From: Entomomonas asaccharolytica
GTDB taxonomy: Bacteria; Pseudomonadota; Gammaproteobacteria; Pseudomonadales; Pseudomonadaceae
Assembly (NCBI RefSeq): GCF_016653615.1
Contig: NZ_CP067393.1
Coordinates: 2,681,673-2,745,672, forward strand
Length of the DNA: 64,000 nucleotides
Reading direction: 5' to 3'
Under the pieces are notes generated by a model. The model did not search any database, was not told where the DNA came from, and worked only from the letters and a program-made list of their open reading frames with translations. The position numbers and the translations under genes were made by a program. Below, piece by piece: positions 44,436 to 54,576 of the stretch; the stretch's first letter is position 1; each line of letters starts with the position of its first letter.

Positions 44436-45568
44436 GAATCTATTGGCGCTGCTTTCATCGGTCATTTCATTATGAAGTCAGGTTAGCATCTCGCACTTTT
44501 GTAATTCATTGGATTACATGGATATTTCCTATTATCCTTTACGCCTTATTAGCGGGTCTATTTGCAGAAAATACGTTACTTGATTTACCCGTTGCTGCTG
44601 TAGATAACGATAATAGTCAACTGTCAAGACAACTCATTCGTGAGTTTAACGCCACAGCGCATGCTAAAATTATTCCTTATAAGTACGGCTTAGAGCCTGC
44701 CCTACGGGATTTAGAACAAGCCAATATTTACGCAATACTCTATATTCCTGTTGGTTTCGAAAAAGAAGTATTAGCAGGTAAACAGCCTACACCTGATCTC
44801 TATTATAATGCTCTTTACTATGGCAGTGGCTATTTCTCTACCCAAGATTACCCAGCACTCATTAATAAATTAAACAGTAGTTATCAACGTATTGTAGCAG
44901 CGCGCTATAATCTCCCCCTACCACAATTATCTAATCCTAACGTGGTATATAGCAGCCTGTTTAATGCCACATCCAATTATTCATACTATCAACAATTTGC
45001 TGCCACTATTCATATCATTCAGATGTTTATTGTTTCCTGTATGATTTATGTGCTTAGTCGCCGTACTGAATTGTTATATGCAAAATCATTTACTGTTGCG
45101 TTATTAGGTAAGTTATTACCTTATACTTTAACCTATACAGCCACCTTAATGTGTTCATTGGCAGGATTAATTTTTTTCTCTGGTGCACGTGTGGTAGGCA
45201 ATCCACTGTATATGTTATTAATCAGTGTATTTTACGTTATAGCAGCACAGGCAATAGGCGTATTGTTATTTACCTTCACTAAATCAGCCATTACCGCCTA
45301 TGGTTTGATTAGTTTATTAATTGCTTCTGCAATGACATATTCAGGCTTAATTGTGCCTGAACTTTCAATGCCCTTAGCTGCACAAATTATTTCTAATATA
45401 CAACCGTTAACCCATGCTTTATATGCTATGTTCGATGTTTTCTTACGGGATGTAAAGCCGCTTGGTATAGGTGAGGTTTGTCTTATACTGACTATTTATC
45501 CTACGGTGGTAGCTTTACTCATTAGAAACAGAATAAAACGTCGCCTCCATATTGCTGAGGGGAAATAA
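44417..45568 (+). CDS. ABC-2 type permease (first)
   Basis: A 383-residue membrane protein: one N-terminal membrane segment (about residues 30-50), a large periplasmic domain (about 55-190) and five or six C-terminal segments with FTVALLGKLLPYTLTYTATL and YGLISLLIASAMTYSGLIVPELSMPL, the ABC-2 exporter pattern of the YhhJ/YbhR group. It overlaps the HlyD gene by 19 bases and ends 1 base before the second permease. No ATP-binding protein is encoded in the unit. Substrate unknown; drug or hydrophobic compound export is a guess by similarity. Confidence 0.87.
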   Translation: MGLEKVRIYWRCFHRSFHYEVRLASRTFVIHWITWIFPIILYALLAGLFAENTLLDLPVAAVDNDNSQLSRQLIREFNATAHAKIIPYKYGLEPALRDLEQANIYAILYIPVGFEKEVLAGKQPTPDLYYNALYYGSGYFSTQDYPALINKLNSSYQRIVAARYNLPLPQLSNPNVVYSSLFNATSNYSYYQQFAATIHIIQMFIVSCMIYVLSRRTELLYAKSFTVALLGKLLPYTLTYTATLMCSLAGLIFFSGARVVGNPLYMLLISVFYVIAAQAIGVLLFTFTKSAITAYGLISLLIASAMTYSGLIVPELSMPLAAQIISNIQPLTHALYAMFDVFLRDVKPLGIGEVCLILTIYPTVVALLIRNRIKRRLHIAEGK

Positions 45569-45569
45569 A

Positions 45570-46715
45570 ATGACACCACATCTTCAAGAATTTTTACAAA
45601 CGGCTAAACAAACCCTATTAAGACAACTTAATGCGCCTGTGTGGATGATATTATTAGTTTCACTTTGCTTAATTAGTTTAGTGTTTGCTAATTATACGGT
45701 ATGGGATTTACCTGTGGCTGTTATCGATCAAGACCGTACCGTTTCAAGTCACTTTATTACTCGCCAAATTAACGCCTCACCTAAAATGGATACCATTATT
45801 TATGACAATCTTAATCAAGCTAAAAATGATTTGCACTGGCGCAAATTATTCGCTGTTATTATTATTCCACAAGATTTTGAGAAACACTTTTTAAGTGGCA
45901 AAACAGCCTCTATTTCTATTTATGGTGACGCTACTAGCCGTTTAGCCAATGGCCAAATTCAACAAGCTATAAGTGCCATTTATCAGGACTTATCAACTCA
46001 ACGTAATCAACAATTACTCTATGCACAAGGGTTTTCACAAGATCAGGCTAGTGTTGTTATGAGCCCCATGAAAAGTACCATCACTGATCTTTATAATCCA
46101 GGCATCAACTTTGCAGCTATCACATTACCCGGCCTGCTGATTATGATGATGCAACAATCACTATTGATGACAAGTACCTTAACCAGTATAGGGCTTTATA
46201 TTGCACACAATAACAAAACCCCTTTTCATATTCATCTTGGCGCAATGACTGGGCTTATACCAATCTGGTTATTTTTAACTATTGCACTGTTAGTGTTCTG
46301 GCCAGCAATGATGGGATTTCGACAAACAGCCCCCATTTCAGAATTACTTATTTTAGTTTTTCCGTTTATTTTTGCTGTCATTGCGATGGGCGTATTTATT
46401 ATGCAGTGCTTACGTAGTGTTGAGTTAGTATTTTTAACCCTTACCTTTATTCCCATACCTGTGTTTTATTTCTCAGGCGCTATTTGGCCCTCTAGTTCTA
46501 TGCCTGTACCTATTTGGTTTCTTTCCCAACTACTGCCTTCAACATGGGCAACCAAAATGTTAGCAGGTACTAATCAATTAAATCTCCCTATTTCGGATGT
46601 TTGGACAGAAGTATTAATGTTATTAGCACTCGCTGTGTTTTATTCTATGCTAGCCATTATTGTAAGTAGAATAAGAGACTATGGATTAACAGCTTTATCG
46701 TGGAGAAAACTATAA
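45570..46715 (+). CDS. ABC-2 type permease (second)
   Basis: A 381-residue paralogue of the preceding permease: N-terminal membrane segment (about residues 23-45), periplasmic domain (VWDLPVAVIDQDRTVSSHF, QDFEKHFLSGKTASISIYGD), and C-terminal segments with FLTLTFIPIPVFYFSGAIWPSSSMPVP. The start at 45570 is chosen because GAGGGG lies 7 bases before the ATG; the TTG at 45552 would overlap the first permease. Its end lies 71 bases before ubiE. The two permeases could form the heterodimeric channel of one exporter. Confidence 0.87.
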   Translation: MTPHLQEFLQTAKQTLLRQLNAPVWMILLVSLCLISLVFANYTVWDLPVAVIDQDRTVSSHFITRQINASPKMDTIIYDNLNQAKNDLHWRKLFAVIIIPQDFEKHFLSGKTASISIYGDATSRLANGQIQQAISAIYQDLSTQRNQQLLYAQGFSQDQASVVMSPMKSTITDLYNPGINFAAITLPGLLIMMMQQSLLMTSTLTSIGLYIAHNNKTPFHIHLGAMTGLIPIWLFLTIALLVFWPAMMGFRQTAPISELLILVFPFIFAVIAMGVFIMQCLRSVELVFLTLTFIPIPVFYFSGAIWPSSSMPVPIWFLSQLLPSTWATKMLAGTNQLNLPISDVWTEVLMLLALAVFYSMLAIIVSRIRDYGLTALSWRKL

Positions 46716-46786
46716 TCACCTTGAAAAGTGATGGATGATTAATGACGTTCCGTTTAGAATGTCACCATAATTTAATGAGGCAAGTT

Positions 46787-47560
46787 ATGACTGATTCAGA
46801 AAACAAACAACAGCAACCTGAAGCAATTACTCACTTCGGTTACCAAGATGTGCCTGAAAGCCAAAAATCTAAAAAAGTAGCTGAGGTTTTCCATTCTGTT
46901 GCTGCTAAATATGACATTATGAATGACCTTATGTCTGGTGGTATTCATCGTTTATGGAAACGCTTTACCATTGAGCTATCAGGTGTTAGAGCGGGTAATA
47001 AAGTCCTTGATATTGCTGGTGGTACAGGTGACTTAACCCGTCAATTTTCTCGTCTGGTAGGCCCTACGGGCGAAGTTATATTAGCTGATATTAATTCTTC
47101 TATGCTAAGTGTTGGCCGTGATAAGCTCATGGACAAAGGTACTATCAACAATGTTCGTTTTGTGCAAGCAGATGCTGAAAAACTGCCTTTTGCTGAAAAC
47201 ACCTTTGATTGTGTCACTATTGCCTTTGGCTTGCGTAATGTAACCCATAAAGAAGAAGCCTTAAGCTCTATTTTCAGAGTATTAAAACCAGGCGGCAGAT
47301 TATTAGTATTAGAGTTTTCTAAACCTACTAACGAGCTTTTCTCTAAAGTGTATGATGCTTATTCGTTTACTTTACTACCCTTAATGGGCAAACTCATTGC
47401 TAATGACTCAGAGAGCTATAAATACCTTGCCGAGTCTATTCGCATGCATCCTGATCAAGAAACATTAAAAGCAATGATGCAAGTCGTTGGCTTTAATCCT
47501 GTGACCTACCATAATATGACAGGCGGTATTGTGGCACTCCATAAAGGAATTAAACCTTAA
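46787..47560 (+). CDS. ubiE: Ubiquinone/menaquinone C-methyltransferase UbiE
   Basis: UbiE adds the C-methyl group to demethyl-quinol intermediates in ubiquinone and menaquinone synthesis. The 257-residue protein has [25 protein letters not shown], the SAM motif [40 protein letters not shown] and [22 protein letters not shown]. The start is at 46787 because TGAGG lies 6 bases before it and the length then matches P. aeruginosa UbiE (256). It overlaps ubiJ by one base in the TAATG junction. Confidence 0.97.
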   Translation: MTDSENKQQQPEAITHFGYQDVPESQKSKKVAEVFHSVAAKYDIMNDLMSGGIHRLWKRFTIELSGVRAGNKVLDIAGGTGDLTRQFSRLVGPTGEVILADINSSMLSVGRDKLMDKGTINNVRFVQADAEKLPFAENTFDCVTIAFGLRNVTHKEEALSSIFRVLKPGGRLLVLEFSKPTNELFSKVYDAYSFTLLPLMGKLIANDSESYKYLAESIRMHPDQETLKAMMQVVGFNPVTYHNMTGGIVALHKGIKP

Positions 47561-48156
47561 TGGCTGGTTCACTGGCAACACAAGCTGCTTTAGCTACCCT
47601 AGAAAAGGGCTTAAATAAACTGCTCCATTTAGACAGTTCAAACTTAGCTATTGAGCAACTGGCTGAACTTGAAGGTAAAGTGATTGCTATTCAAAGTACG
47701 CTACCTTCGCAAACGTTCTTTATTATTCCAACAGATAATGGTTTATTTTTAACGGATAACTGTGACTTTACTGTGGATAGTAAATTAACCGCCTCTGCCC
47801 CATTATTAATACAATTGTTATTAACAAAAGATAAACAGTTATTTTTAAAAAACTCTGATCTGATGATTGTGGGAGAAGCCTCCTTACTTTATCAATTCTT
47901 TAAAATATTCGATGAGATAAATCCAGATTGGCAGCATGAATTATCACAATGGTTTGGCCCTGCTATCGCAGGATTAGCTGTACAATCCGTGAAGTTAGGT
48001 AATGAGCAATTACAACTTGGGTTAAGTATATTACAAACCCAATTTACCACCTTTGTTGAAAAGATGACCTCTCTCAACCTAGATGAAGTTAAAGTAGCTC
48101 AAAATCCAGTTGCTAATATACTAGACTTATTACAGAAAAAGTTTGGACAATCTTAA
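47560..48156 (+). CDS. ubiJ: Ubiquinone biosynthesis accessory factor UbiJ
   Basis: A 198-residue SCP2-domain lipid-binding protein that helps the Ubi complex handle hydrophobic intermediates. It starts [25 protein letters not shown], continues with a beta-rich SCP2 domain (about residues 40-130, [20 protein letters not shown]) and ends in a helical segment ([18 protein letters not shown]). It lies between ubiE and ubiB in the standard order, overlapping ubiE by 1 base and ending 1 base before ubiB. Confidence 0.93.
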   Translation: MAGSLATQAALATLEKGLNKLLHLDSSNLAIEQLAELEGKVIAIQSTLPSQTFFIIPTDNGLFLTDNCDFTVDSKLTASAPLLIQLLLTKDKQLFLKNSDLMIVGEASLLYQFFKIFDEINPDWQHELSQWFGPAIAGLAVQSVKLGNEQLQLGLSILQTQFTTFVEKMTSLNLDEVKVAQNPVANILDLLQKKFGQS

Positions 48157-48157
48157 T

Positions 48158-49768
48158 ATGCGATTACTGGCAATAAGACGACTCTATAAAATTACTAAGG
48201 TTGTTATTAAATACCGCCTAGATGACCTATTGTTTGATATTACTATCTTACCGTTTGGGGTGCGTATTTTTAAAAACTTATTACCATGGCGTTGGTTTAG
48301 ACGTAAGCCACTTGTTTTAAGCCGTGGTGAACGTATTCGTTTAGCCTTAGAAGAACTAGGGCCTGTTTTTATTAAATTTGGCCAAATGCTTTCTACTAGG
48401 CAGGATTTAATTCCTCCTGATATCGCATTAGCCCTCTCCTCTTTGCAAGATAATGTACCGCCTTTCCCTGCTGAACAATCTATTGAGTTGATTGAAAGAC
48501 AATTGGGCATGAAGGTAGAGGACGCTTTTTCACAATTTGATATTGAACCACTAGCCTCTGCTTCTATTGCTCAAGTACATACCGCTAAACTGCAAACAGG
48601 GGAAGAAGTCGTTGTAAAAGTAGTACGACCAAACCTAAAACCTATTATTCAGCAAGATATTTCATGGCTTTATTACTGCGCTCAGGTAGCAGAATACGTT
48701 AACTATGACGCTAGACGTATGCATTTAATGGAAGTTATCACTGACTATGAAAAAACCATTAATGATGAGTTAGATTTACAACGTGAAGGCGCTAACCTTT
48801 CTCAACTAAGACGTAATTTTGAAAACTCCGAGCTGTTGTATGTTCCAAAAGTCTATTGGCCGTTATGTCGCCAACAAGTACTGGTGATGGAGCGTATTTA
48901 TGGCATTGCTGTTAACAATGTTGCGCAACTCAATGAGTACAATGTAGATTTAAAAGCGCTTGCTGAGCGCGGTGTAGAAATCTTCTTTACCCAAGTATTA
49001 AGAGACAGCTTCTTTCATGCTGATATGCACCCTGGCAATATTATGGTTGATCCAACGAATCCAGAATATCCACGCTATATTGCCATCGACGGTGGTATTG
49101 TGGGTAGCTTAACGCCAGAAGACCAAGATTATGTGGCACGTAATGTGTTCTACTTTTTCAAACGGGATTATCGGCGTGTTGCTCAACTACATATTGATTC
49201 AGGCTGGGTTCCGCCCAATACCAAAATCAATGAGCTAGAAGACGCTATCCGTAGCGTCTGTGAACCTATTTTTGAAAGGCCATTGAAAGATATTTCCTTT
49301 GGTTTTGTGTTAATGCGCCTTTTCCAAATAGCCCGTCGGTTTAATATGGAAGTTCAACCACAGTTAGTGTTACTGCAAAAAACCTTACTGAATATCGAAG
49401 GCTTAGGCCGCCAGCTTTACCCTGACTTGGATTTATGGACTACTGCTAAACCTTATTTAGAACGCTGGATGAGGCAACGTGTAGGTGTAAAACGTGTTAT
49501 CGCTGACTTCCGTAATCAAGTAGAGCAAATGCCTCATATTGCTAAAATGGCACGTAATATTATCGAACATGAGAATCGCAAGATAAAACTACAACAAAAG
49601 AATCCTCTTAAACACAAGAAAAAGGATTCTGTATTACTTAGATTATTAGGGGCATTGCTACTTGCTGGTGGTATTAGTTTAACCATTACGGAAGGTAGCT
49701 CACTGCAACACTGGCCTAATTATCTTATGTTAGCAGTTGGTATCTACCTTATTATTCGTCGTTGTTAA
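48158..49768 (+). CDS. ubiB: Ubiquinone biosynthesis kinase-like protein UbiB
   Basis: A 536-residue ADCK/UbiB-family atypical kinase with two C-terminal membrane segments (about residues 490-530). It has [21 protein letters not shown] (the KxGQ motif), [49 protein letters not shown] (catalytic-loop region) and [10 protein letters not shown], in which the usual DFG is DGG. The start ATG at 48158 matches the P. aeruginosa N-terminus; the TTG at 48143 would overlap ubiJ. UbiB is needed for ubiquinone synthesis, probably by extracting lipid intermediates. Confidence 0.96.
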   Translation: MRLLAIRRLYKITKVVIKYRLDDLLFDITILPFGVRIFKNLLPWRWFRRKPLVLSRGERIRLALEELGPVFIKFGQMLSTRQDLIPPDIALALSSLQDNVPPFPAEQSIELIERQLGMKVEDAFSQFDIEPLASASIAQVHTAKLQTGEEVVVKVVRPNLKPIIQQDISWLYYCAQVAEYVNYDARRMHLMEVITDYEKTINDELDLQREGANLSQLRRNFENSELLYVPKVYWPLCRQQVLVMERIYGIAVNNVAQLNEYNVDLKALAERGVEIFFTQVLRDSFFHADMHPGNIMVDPTNPEYPRYIAIDGGIVGSLTPEDQDYVARNVFYFFKRDYRRVAQLHIDSGWVPPNTKINELEDAIRSVCEPIFERPLKDISFGFVLMRLFQIARRFNMEVQPQLVLLQKTLLNIEGLGRQLYPDLDLWTTAKPYLERWMRQRVGVKRVIADFRNQVEQMPHIAKMARNIIEHENRKIKLQQKNPLKHKKKDSVLLRLLGALLLAGGISLTITEGSSLQHWPNYLMLAVGIYLIIRRC

Positions 49769-49776
49769 GGATATTT

Positions 49777-50169
49777 ATGTCAGAAACTTGGCTTGCACAA
49801 ATACACTGGAATAATGATGGTCTTATTCCAGCAATTGCTCAAGACTACCTAACAGGTGAAGTGTTAATGATGGCTTGGATGAATAAAGAATCACTAGCAC
49901 TCACCGTTAAAGAGCAACGGGCTATTTATTGGTCAAGATCACGTAACAAGTTGTGGCGTAAAGGCGAAGAATCAGGCCATGTACAAAAGCTCCATGACAT
50001 TTATTTGGATTGCGATGAAGATGTCTTATTATTAAAAGTAGAACAAGTGGGCAACATTGCCTGCCATACTGGGCGAGTGAGTTGCTTTTATCGTAAACTG
50101 CAACACAATAATTGGGTAGAAACCACTACACCCTTAAAAGATCCTAACGACATATATTATAAGAGTTAA
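49777..50169 (+). CDS. hisI: Phosphoribosyl-AMP cyclohydrolase
   Basis: HisI opens the purine ring of phosphoribosyl-AMP in histidine synthesis. The 130-residue protein has [39 protein letters not shown], and [28 protein letters not shown], with the Asp and Cys residues that bind Mg and Zn. The ATG at 49777 (AAGGAT upstream) is preferred over an earlier TTG at 49762 that would overlap ubiB. Confidence 0.96.
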   Translation: MSETWLAQIHWNNDGLIPAIAQDYLTGEVLMMAWMNKESLALTVKEQRAIYWSRSRNKLWRKGEESGHVQKLHDIYLDCDEDVLLLKVEQVGNIACHTGRVSCFYRKLQHNNWVETTTPLKDPNDIYYKS

Positions 50170-50173
50170 CCCT

Positions 50174-50506
50174 ATGACGGACACAATCAACCGTTTAGCA
50201 AAAGTACTTGCAGAACGCAAACAAGCAGCCCCTGAAAGCTCCTATGTTGCTAGTCTATATCACAAAGGTCTAAATAAAATCTTAGAAAAAGTAGGTGAAG
50301 AGACTACTGAAACCATCATCGCTGCAAAAGATGCAGCTATGAATGGTAATACAGAAGATGTTATTTATGAAACCGCTGACTTATGGTTTCATAGTTTAGT
50401 GATGCTATCTGCACTCAATATTGAACCTCAACAAGTGTTAGACGAATTAGAGCGTCGTTTTGGTTTATCTGGTCATGCAGAAAAAGCAGCACGACCTAAA
50501 GAATAA
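50174..50506 (+). CDS. hisE: Phosphoribosyl-ATP pyrophosphatase
   Basis: HisE hydrolyses phosphoribosyl-ATP to phosphoribosyl-AMP, the step just before HisI. The 110-residue all-helical protein has [30 protein letters not shown] and [16 protein letters not shown], the MazG-like metal-binding glutamates. It is 4 bases after hisI. In Pseudomonas hisE is followed by tatABC, but here rsmE comes next. Confidence 0.95.
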   Translation: MTDTINRLAKVLAERKQAAPESSYVASLYHKGLNKILEKVGEETTETIIAAKDAAMNGNTEDVIYETADLWFHSLVMLSALNIEPQQVLDELERRFGLSGHAEKAARPKE

Positions 50507-50517
50507 TATCGCTATTA

Positions 50518-51228
50518 ATGAATTTGTTACTACTTTCTCCCACTGATCTGGTAAACGATAACCAAGCCGTTATTAAGGGAAGGCAACTACAGCATATCCT
50601 TCAAGTTCACCAAAGCCAAGTAGGTGATGCTTTAGCTGTGGGCTTAATCAATGGCTTTATGGGGAAAGGGTATATCAGCAGGTTATCCACTGAACAAGCG
50701 ATTATTGAATTTCAGCTTGATACGCCACCTCCTGCTAAGTTACCCATTACGCTTTTATTGGCATTACCTCGCCCAAAAATGTTAAGAAGAATCTTGCAGA
50801 CAATAGCCACAATGGGCGTTAATAAACTGATTTTAATTAATAGCTATAAGGTTGAAAAAAGCTTTTGGCAAACCCCTTTTTTAATGCCAGAAAACATACA
50901 ACAACAATTATTATTAGGGTTAGAGCAAGCGAAAGATACTGTTTTACCTGAAGTGCAACTGGTTAAGCGCTTTAAGCCCTTTGTAGAAGATCAACTACCT
51001 GCTTTAATAAAAGACTCCCAAAACTTAATCGCTCATCTTGGTAATTACCGCCAATGCCCTAGCCTTCCGCAACAGTCTACAACCTTAGCTATTGGCCCTG
51101 AAGGTGGCTGGATTAATTATGAAGTTGATAAATTACAACAAATTGGTTTTACGCCTGTACAATTAGGTCAGCGTATTCTACGGGTTGAAACAGCTGTTGC
51201 TGCTTTTTTAACTAAACTTTACTATTAG
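50518..51228 (+). CDS. rsmE: 16S rRNA (uracil-1498-N3)-methyltransferase
   Basis: RsmE methylates U1498 of 16S rRNA. The 236-residue SPOUT protein has an N-terminal PUA-like domain (RQLQHILQVHQSQVGDALAVG) and the knotted methyltransferase domain (about residues 72-236) with LALPRPKMLRRILQTIATMGVNKLILI, LAIGPEGGWINYEVDKL and LGQRILRVETAVAAF. It starts 11 bases after hisE. Confidence 0.95.
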   Translation: MNLLLLSPTDLVNDNQAVIKGRQLQHILQVHQSQVGDALAVGLINGFMGKGYISRLSTEQAIIEFQLDTPPPAKLPITLLLALPRPKMLRRILQTIATMGVNKLILINSYKVEKSFWQTPFLMPENIQQQLLLGLEQAKDTVLPEVQLVKRFKPFVEDQLPALIKDSQNLIAHLGNYRQCPSLPQQSTTLAIGPEGGWINYEVDKLQQIGFTPVQLGQRILRVETAVAAFLTKLYY

Positions 51229-51308
51229 TTTACTGTCTTGTATTAAAGAATAACTATCTCTATTTAGTACAATGTCCAATATTATTTATTTCTAGATGGG
51301 TTTACTGT

Positions 51309-51533
51309 ATGTTAAGACTATTATTCTTTTTAGCTGTTGGTTTTGCCATTTATTTTCTGTGGCTGCATATCCAGAAAATAAAAAAACAAGCTAATCAAAC
51401 ACTTACTGATGATACTGAGCCTATGGTAAAATGCAGTTATTGTGATATCTATTCACCTCAGAAAAATGCAATAAAAGGTTCAAATAATCAATGGTATTGT
51501 TGTTCAGAGCACGCGCGACAAGCGGAGAAGTAA
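51309..51533 (+). CDS. PP0621-family small membrane protein with CxxC zinc-binding motif
   Basis: A 74-residue protein: one membrane segment (about residues 3-22) and a short zinc-ribbon-like end (MVKCSYCDIYSPQKNA and WYCCSEHARQA, CxxC ... CC). This family lies directly upstream of pilS in Pseudomonas, as here, where 1 base separates it from pilS. Its function is unknown; the constant link to pilS suggests a part in sensing or pilus control. Confidence 0.85.
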   Translation: MLRLLFFLAVGFAIYFLWLHIQKIKKQANQTLTDDTEPMVKCSYCDIYSPQKNAIKGSNNQWYCCSEHARQAEK

Positions 51534-51534
51534 G

Positions 51535-53145
51535 GTGATTTTTCAGCTAGAAAACGCTTATCATGCTACTAAACGTATTCTATTTTTATATCAACTCTAT
51601 CGAGTTTGTCTAAGCGTAGCCCTTATTCTTATTGTCTCTCTAGGTTTAGATCAATCTATATTAACAGTAGAAAATCGGCAAATTTTTTATATTACCTGCT
51701 GGATCTATTTTGTTTGTAATGTTACGTCTTTATTTTTTCCATTATCAACCAGTCCTTCACTCACACTTGCTCTAATATTTTTTGATATAGTTATTCTTTC
51801 AATCTTATTTTATGCCGCTACGGGCCCATCAAGCGGTATTGGCAATCTATTGATTGTTACTGTTGCTATTGCTAACACCCTTTTTCGTGGCCAAATAGGG
51901 CTACTTATTGCGGCTATTTGTAGCATTATTATTGTAGTTATTACCGCTTTTCTCTCTTTTGTCACCAAAATTACGGTCAGCGAATACATTCAAGCAGGTA
52001 CATTAGGCGCGCTATGTTTTATTAGTGCGATGCTTATTCAAAGCTTAGTGGCTCGCATGAAAACCAGCGAGGCACTAGCTAAACAAAAAGCCTCTGATGT
52101 TGCCAACTTACAAATTCTTAATAGTCTCATCGTAGAACAAATGCCTGCAGGCGCCCTATTAGTTAATAAAACAGGGCAAATTATTATGGCAAATAATGAA
52201 GCACACCATTTATTAGATGAACCCCTGCTTGATGGATTGTTAGTAGCTCATATTTTTCCAGAACTCTATACTGCCATAAAACAATGGTTAAATAACCCTA
52301 AGCTAGAGCCGCAACCTTTACAGCCATCTAAAAAACACCTTAGTAAATTACGTCCAACATTGATTCGTTCTAAACACAGTAATCAATTAGTCATTTTGGT
52401 GTTCTTAGAAAGTACCGATGTGATAGCCAAGCAAGTACAACAAATTAAACTGGCCTCCCTTGGCCACTTAACCGCCAGTATTGCCCATGAAATACGCAAT
52501 CCTCTCGGCGCCTTAAGCCATGCTGTACAGCTTTTAAAAGAATCTGAAAATATGGATCAGCAAGATCAGCGTTTATTACAAATTATCCTAAATAACTCTG
52601 ATCGAGTTAATAATATTATCAGTAATGTGTTACAACTTTCTAAGAAAAAACAAGGTCATAGCTTTAACTATGAAATGAAACCACTTGAATTAACCTCTTG
52701 GCTAGAAAATTTTGTTGTTGAATATCAAGAATCACTAAAACCAGAGTATAAAATTGAATTAGATATAGCTGTTAGACCCCTTTTTACCCACATTATTCCT
52801 TCACAACTCCATCAAATCGTTACTAATTTGGTTAATAATGCGTTTCGTCATACAAAACAAGAAAATGGCATAGCACAAATATGGTTAATGTTATATATTG
52901 ACAACGCTAGCCAGCTTCCCCAACTAGATATCTTAGATAATGGGGAAGGAGTTCCCATTGAATTTGAAGACAAACTTTTTGAACCATTCTTTACCACAAG
53001 TAATGATGGTACAGGTACAGGTTTAGGATTATTTGTTACTAAAGAGTTGTGTGACAGTAATCAAGCGCAATTAGTGTATGTACCAAGAAAAGGCGGCGGA
53101 AGTTGTTTTCGCGTAACATTTTGCTCGGCCACTCCGATACTTTAG
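51535..53145 (+). CDS. pilS: Two-component sensor kinase PilS
   Basis: A 536-residue histidine kinase with six membrane segments (about residues 18-180), a short PAS-like region (about 200-260), the HisKA domain with ASIAHEIRNPLGALSHA (His318) and an ATPase domain (NLVNNAFRHTKQ, DILDNGEGVP, FEPFFTTS, GTGLGLFV). In Pseudomonas PilS controls PilR and so the major pilin. It begins with GTG right after the PP0621-type gene (GGAG upstream). No pilA lies in the window. Confidence 0.93.
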   Translation: MIFQLENAYHATKRILFLYQLYRVCLSVALILIVSLGLDQSILTVENRQIFYITCWIYFVCNVTSLFFPLSTSPSLTLALIFFDIVILSILFYAATGPSSGIGNLLIVTVAIANTLFRGQIGLLIAAICSIIIVVITAFLSFVTKITVSEYIQAGTLGALCFISAMLIQSLVARMKTSEALAKQKASDVANLQILNSLIVEQMPAGALLVNKTGQIIMANNEAHHLLDEPLLDGLLVAHIFPELYTAIKQWLNNPKLEPQPLQPSKKHLSKLRPTLIRSKHSNQLVILVFLESTDVIAKQVQQIKLASLGHLTASIAHEIRNPLGALSHAVQLLKESENMDQQDQRLLQIILNNSDRVNNIISNVLQLSKKKQGHSFNYEMKPLELTSWLENFVVEYQESLKPEYKIELDIAVRPLFTHIIPSQLHQIVTNLVNNAFRHTKQENGIAQIWLMLYIDNASQLPQLDILDNGEGVPIEFEDKLFEPFFTTSNDGTGTGLGLFVTKELCDSNQAQLVYVPRKGGGSCFRVTFCSATPIL

Positions 53146-53156
53146 GAAAAATCATA

Positions 53157-54560
53157 ATGACACAGTCAAAAATTTTAATTATTGATGATGAACCTGATAT
53201 TCGAGAATTACTTGAAATTACTCTAGGTCGACTAAAATTAGCTACTCAATCAGTAGGTACGCTAAAAGAAGCAACTGAAATACTAAAGAAAGAAACCTTT
53301 GATCTCTGCCTAACGGACATGAAACTTCCTGATGGTGATGGTCTTGACTTTATTGAGTATACGCAACAGCATTATCCACAAATGCCTATTGCTATGATTA
53401 CCGCCCATGGCAGTATGGATACAGCCATTATCGCTTTAAAAGCTGGGGCTTTTGATTATTTAACAAAACCCATTGATTTAAACCATTTACGAGAAATTAT
53501 CAAATCAGCACTTAACCTAACTACTGCCAAAGTTGATAATATTCCTTTTGAACAACAATTCCTTGGTGACTCTCCACTAGTCCAAGCACTTCGTAGTCAA
53601 GTAAACAAAGTGGCACGTAGCCAAGCACCCGTTTATATTAATGGTGAATCTGGAACGGGGAAAGAAGTAATCGCTCGACTCATTCATTTACAAGGGCCTA
53701 GAGCTAAGCAGCCGTTTATTGCTATCAACTGTGGGGCTATTCCCTCTGAGTTGATGGAAAGCGAATTCTTTGGTCATCGCAAAGGTAGTTTTACTGGTGC
53801 CAACCAAGATAAAATAGGCTTATTCCAAGCGGCACAAGGTGGCACATTATTTTTAGATGAGGTGGCCGATTTACCACTCAGCATGCAAGTAAAACTATTG
53901 CGCGCTATCCAAGAAAAATCTATTCGTGCTATTGGCGATCAACAAGAACAACCTATTGATGTACGTATTCTTTGTGCTACCCATGCCGACTTAGCCGCAA
54001 GAGTAGTCGAAGGCAAGTTTAGACAAGATCTTTATTACCGCCTTAATGTTATTGAATTAAAAATTCCGCCATTACGCGACCATAAAGAAGATATTCCGCT
54101 ATTGGCTGATGCACTGTTAAAACGTGCTAACTACGATGTTAAGCTTTCCGATGAAGCCATTGAAAAATTATTGACTTATGAATTCCCAGGCAATGTACGA
54201 GAACTTGAGAATATACTTGAACGTGCTTATACACTCTGTGAACAGGGTGTAATCAGGCCCGATGACCTTCGTTTTGCTAGTATGTTACCAAGTGACTCAT
54301 CGGTGACCTCTACTGCCACTGTTAACACACCAATTACTCAATCAATACCTTCACAAACTGAAGATAGTTCTATTGCAGAAGATAAACTGCCTAATTTAGT
54401 AGATATTGGTAATTTAGAAGAATATCTTGAAGCCGTTGAAAGAAAAATTTTAACCCAAGCGCTTGAGGAAAACCGTTGGAATAGAACAGCTGCAGCTGAA
54501 CGCTTAGGATTATCTTTCCGTTCTATGCGCTACCGACTAAAAAAATTAGGCATTGATTAA
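53157..54560 (+). CDS. pilR: Sigma-54-dependent response regulator PilR
   Basis: A 467-residue NtrC-type regulator: receiver domain (Asp54 in LTDMKLPDGDG), AAA+ domain with Walker A GESGTGKEVIA and the sigma-54 contact loop GSFTGA (the canonical form is GAFTGA), Walker B GGTLFLDEVADL, and a Fis-type helix-turn-helix at the end (WNRTAAAERLGLSFRSMRYRL). The start at 53157 is chosen because it begins the receiver domain; the longer frame overlaps pilS. It activates pilin genes with PilS in relatives. Confidence 0.95.
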   Translation: MTQSKILIIDDEPDIRELLEITLGRLKLATQSVGTLKEATEILKKETFDLCLTDMKLPDGDGLDFIEYTQQHYPQMPIAMITAHGSMDTAIIALKAGAFDYLTKPIDLNHLREIIKSALNLTTAKVDNIPFEQQFLGDSPLVQALRSQVNKVARSQAPVYINGESGTGKEVIARLIHLQGPRAKQPFIAINCGAIPSELMESEFFGHRKGSFTGANQDKIGLFQAAQGGTLFLDEVADLPLSMQVKLLRAIQEKSIRAIGDQQEQPIDVRILCATHADLAARVVEGKFRQDLYYRLNVIELKIPPLRDHKEDIPLLADALLKRANYDVKLSDEAIEKLLTYEFPGNVRELENILERAYTLCEQGVIRPDDLRFASMLPSDSSVTSTATVNTPITQSIPSQTEDSSIAEDKLPNLVDIGNLEEYLEAVERKILTQALEENRWNRTAAAERLGLSFRSMRYRLKKLGID

Positions 54561-54576
54561 TGGACTGTCCATCATC

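Noticed and set aside
53103-53156. Longer pilR start overlapping pilS
   Set aside because: The extra 18 residues precede the receiver domain and overlap pilS; the ATG at 53157 matches the family.
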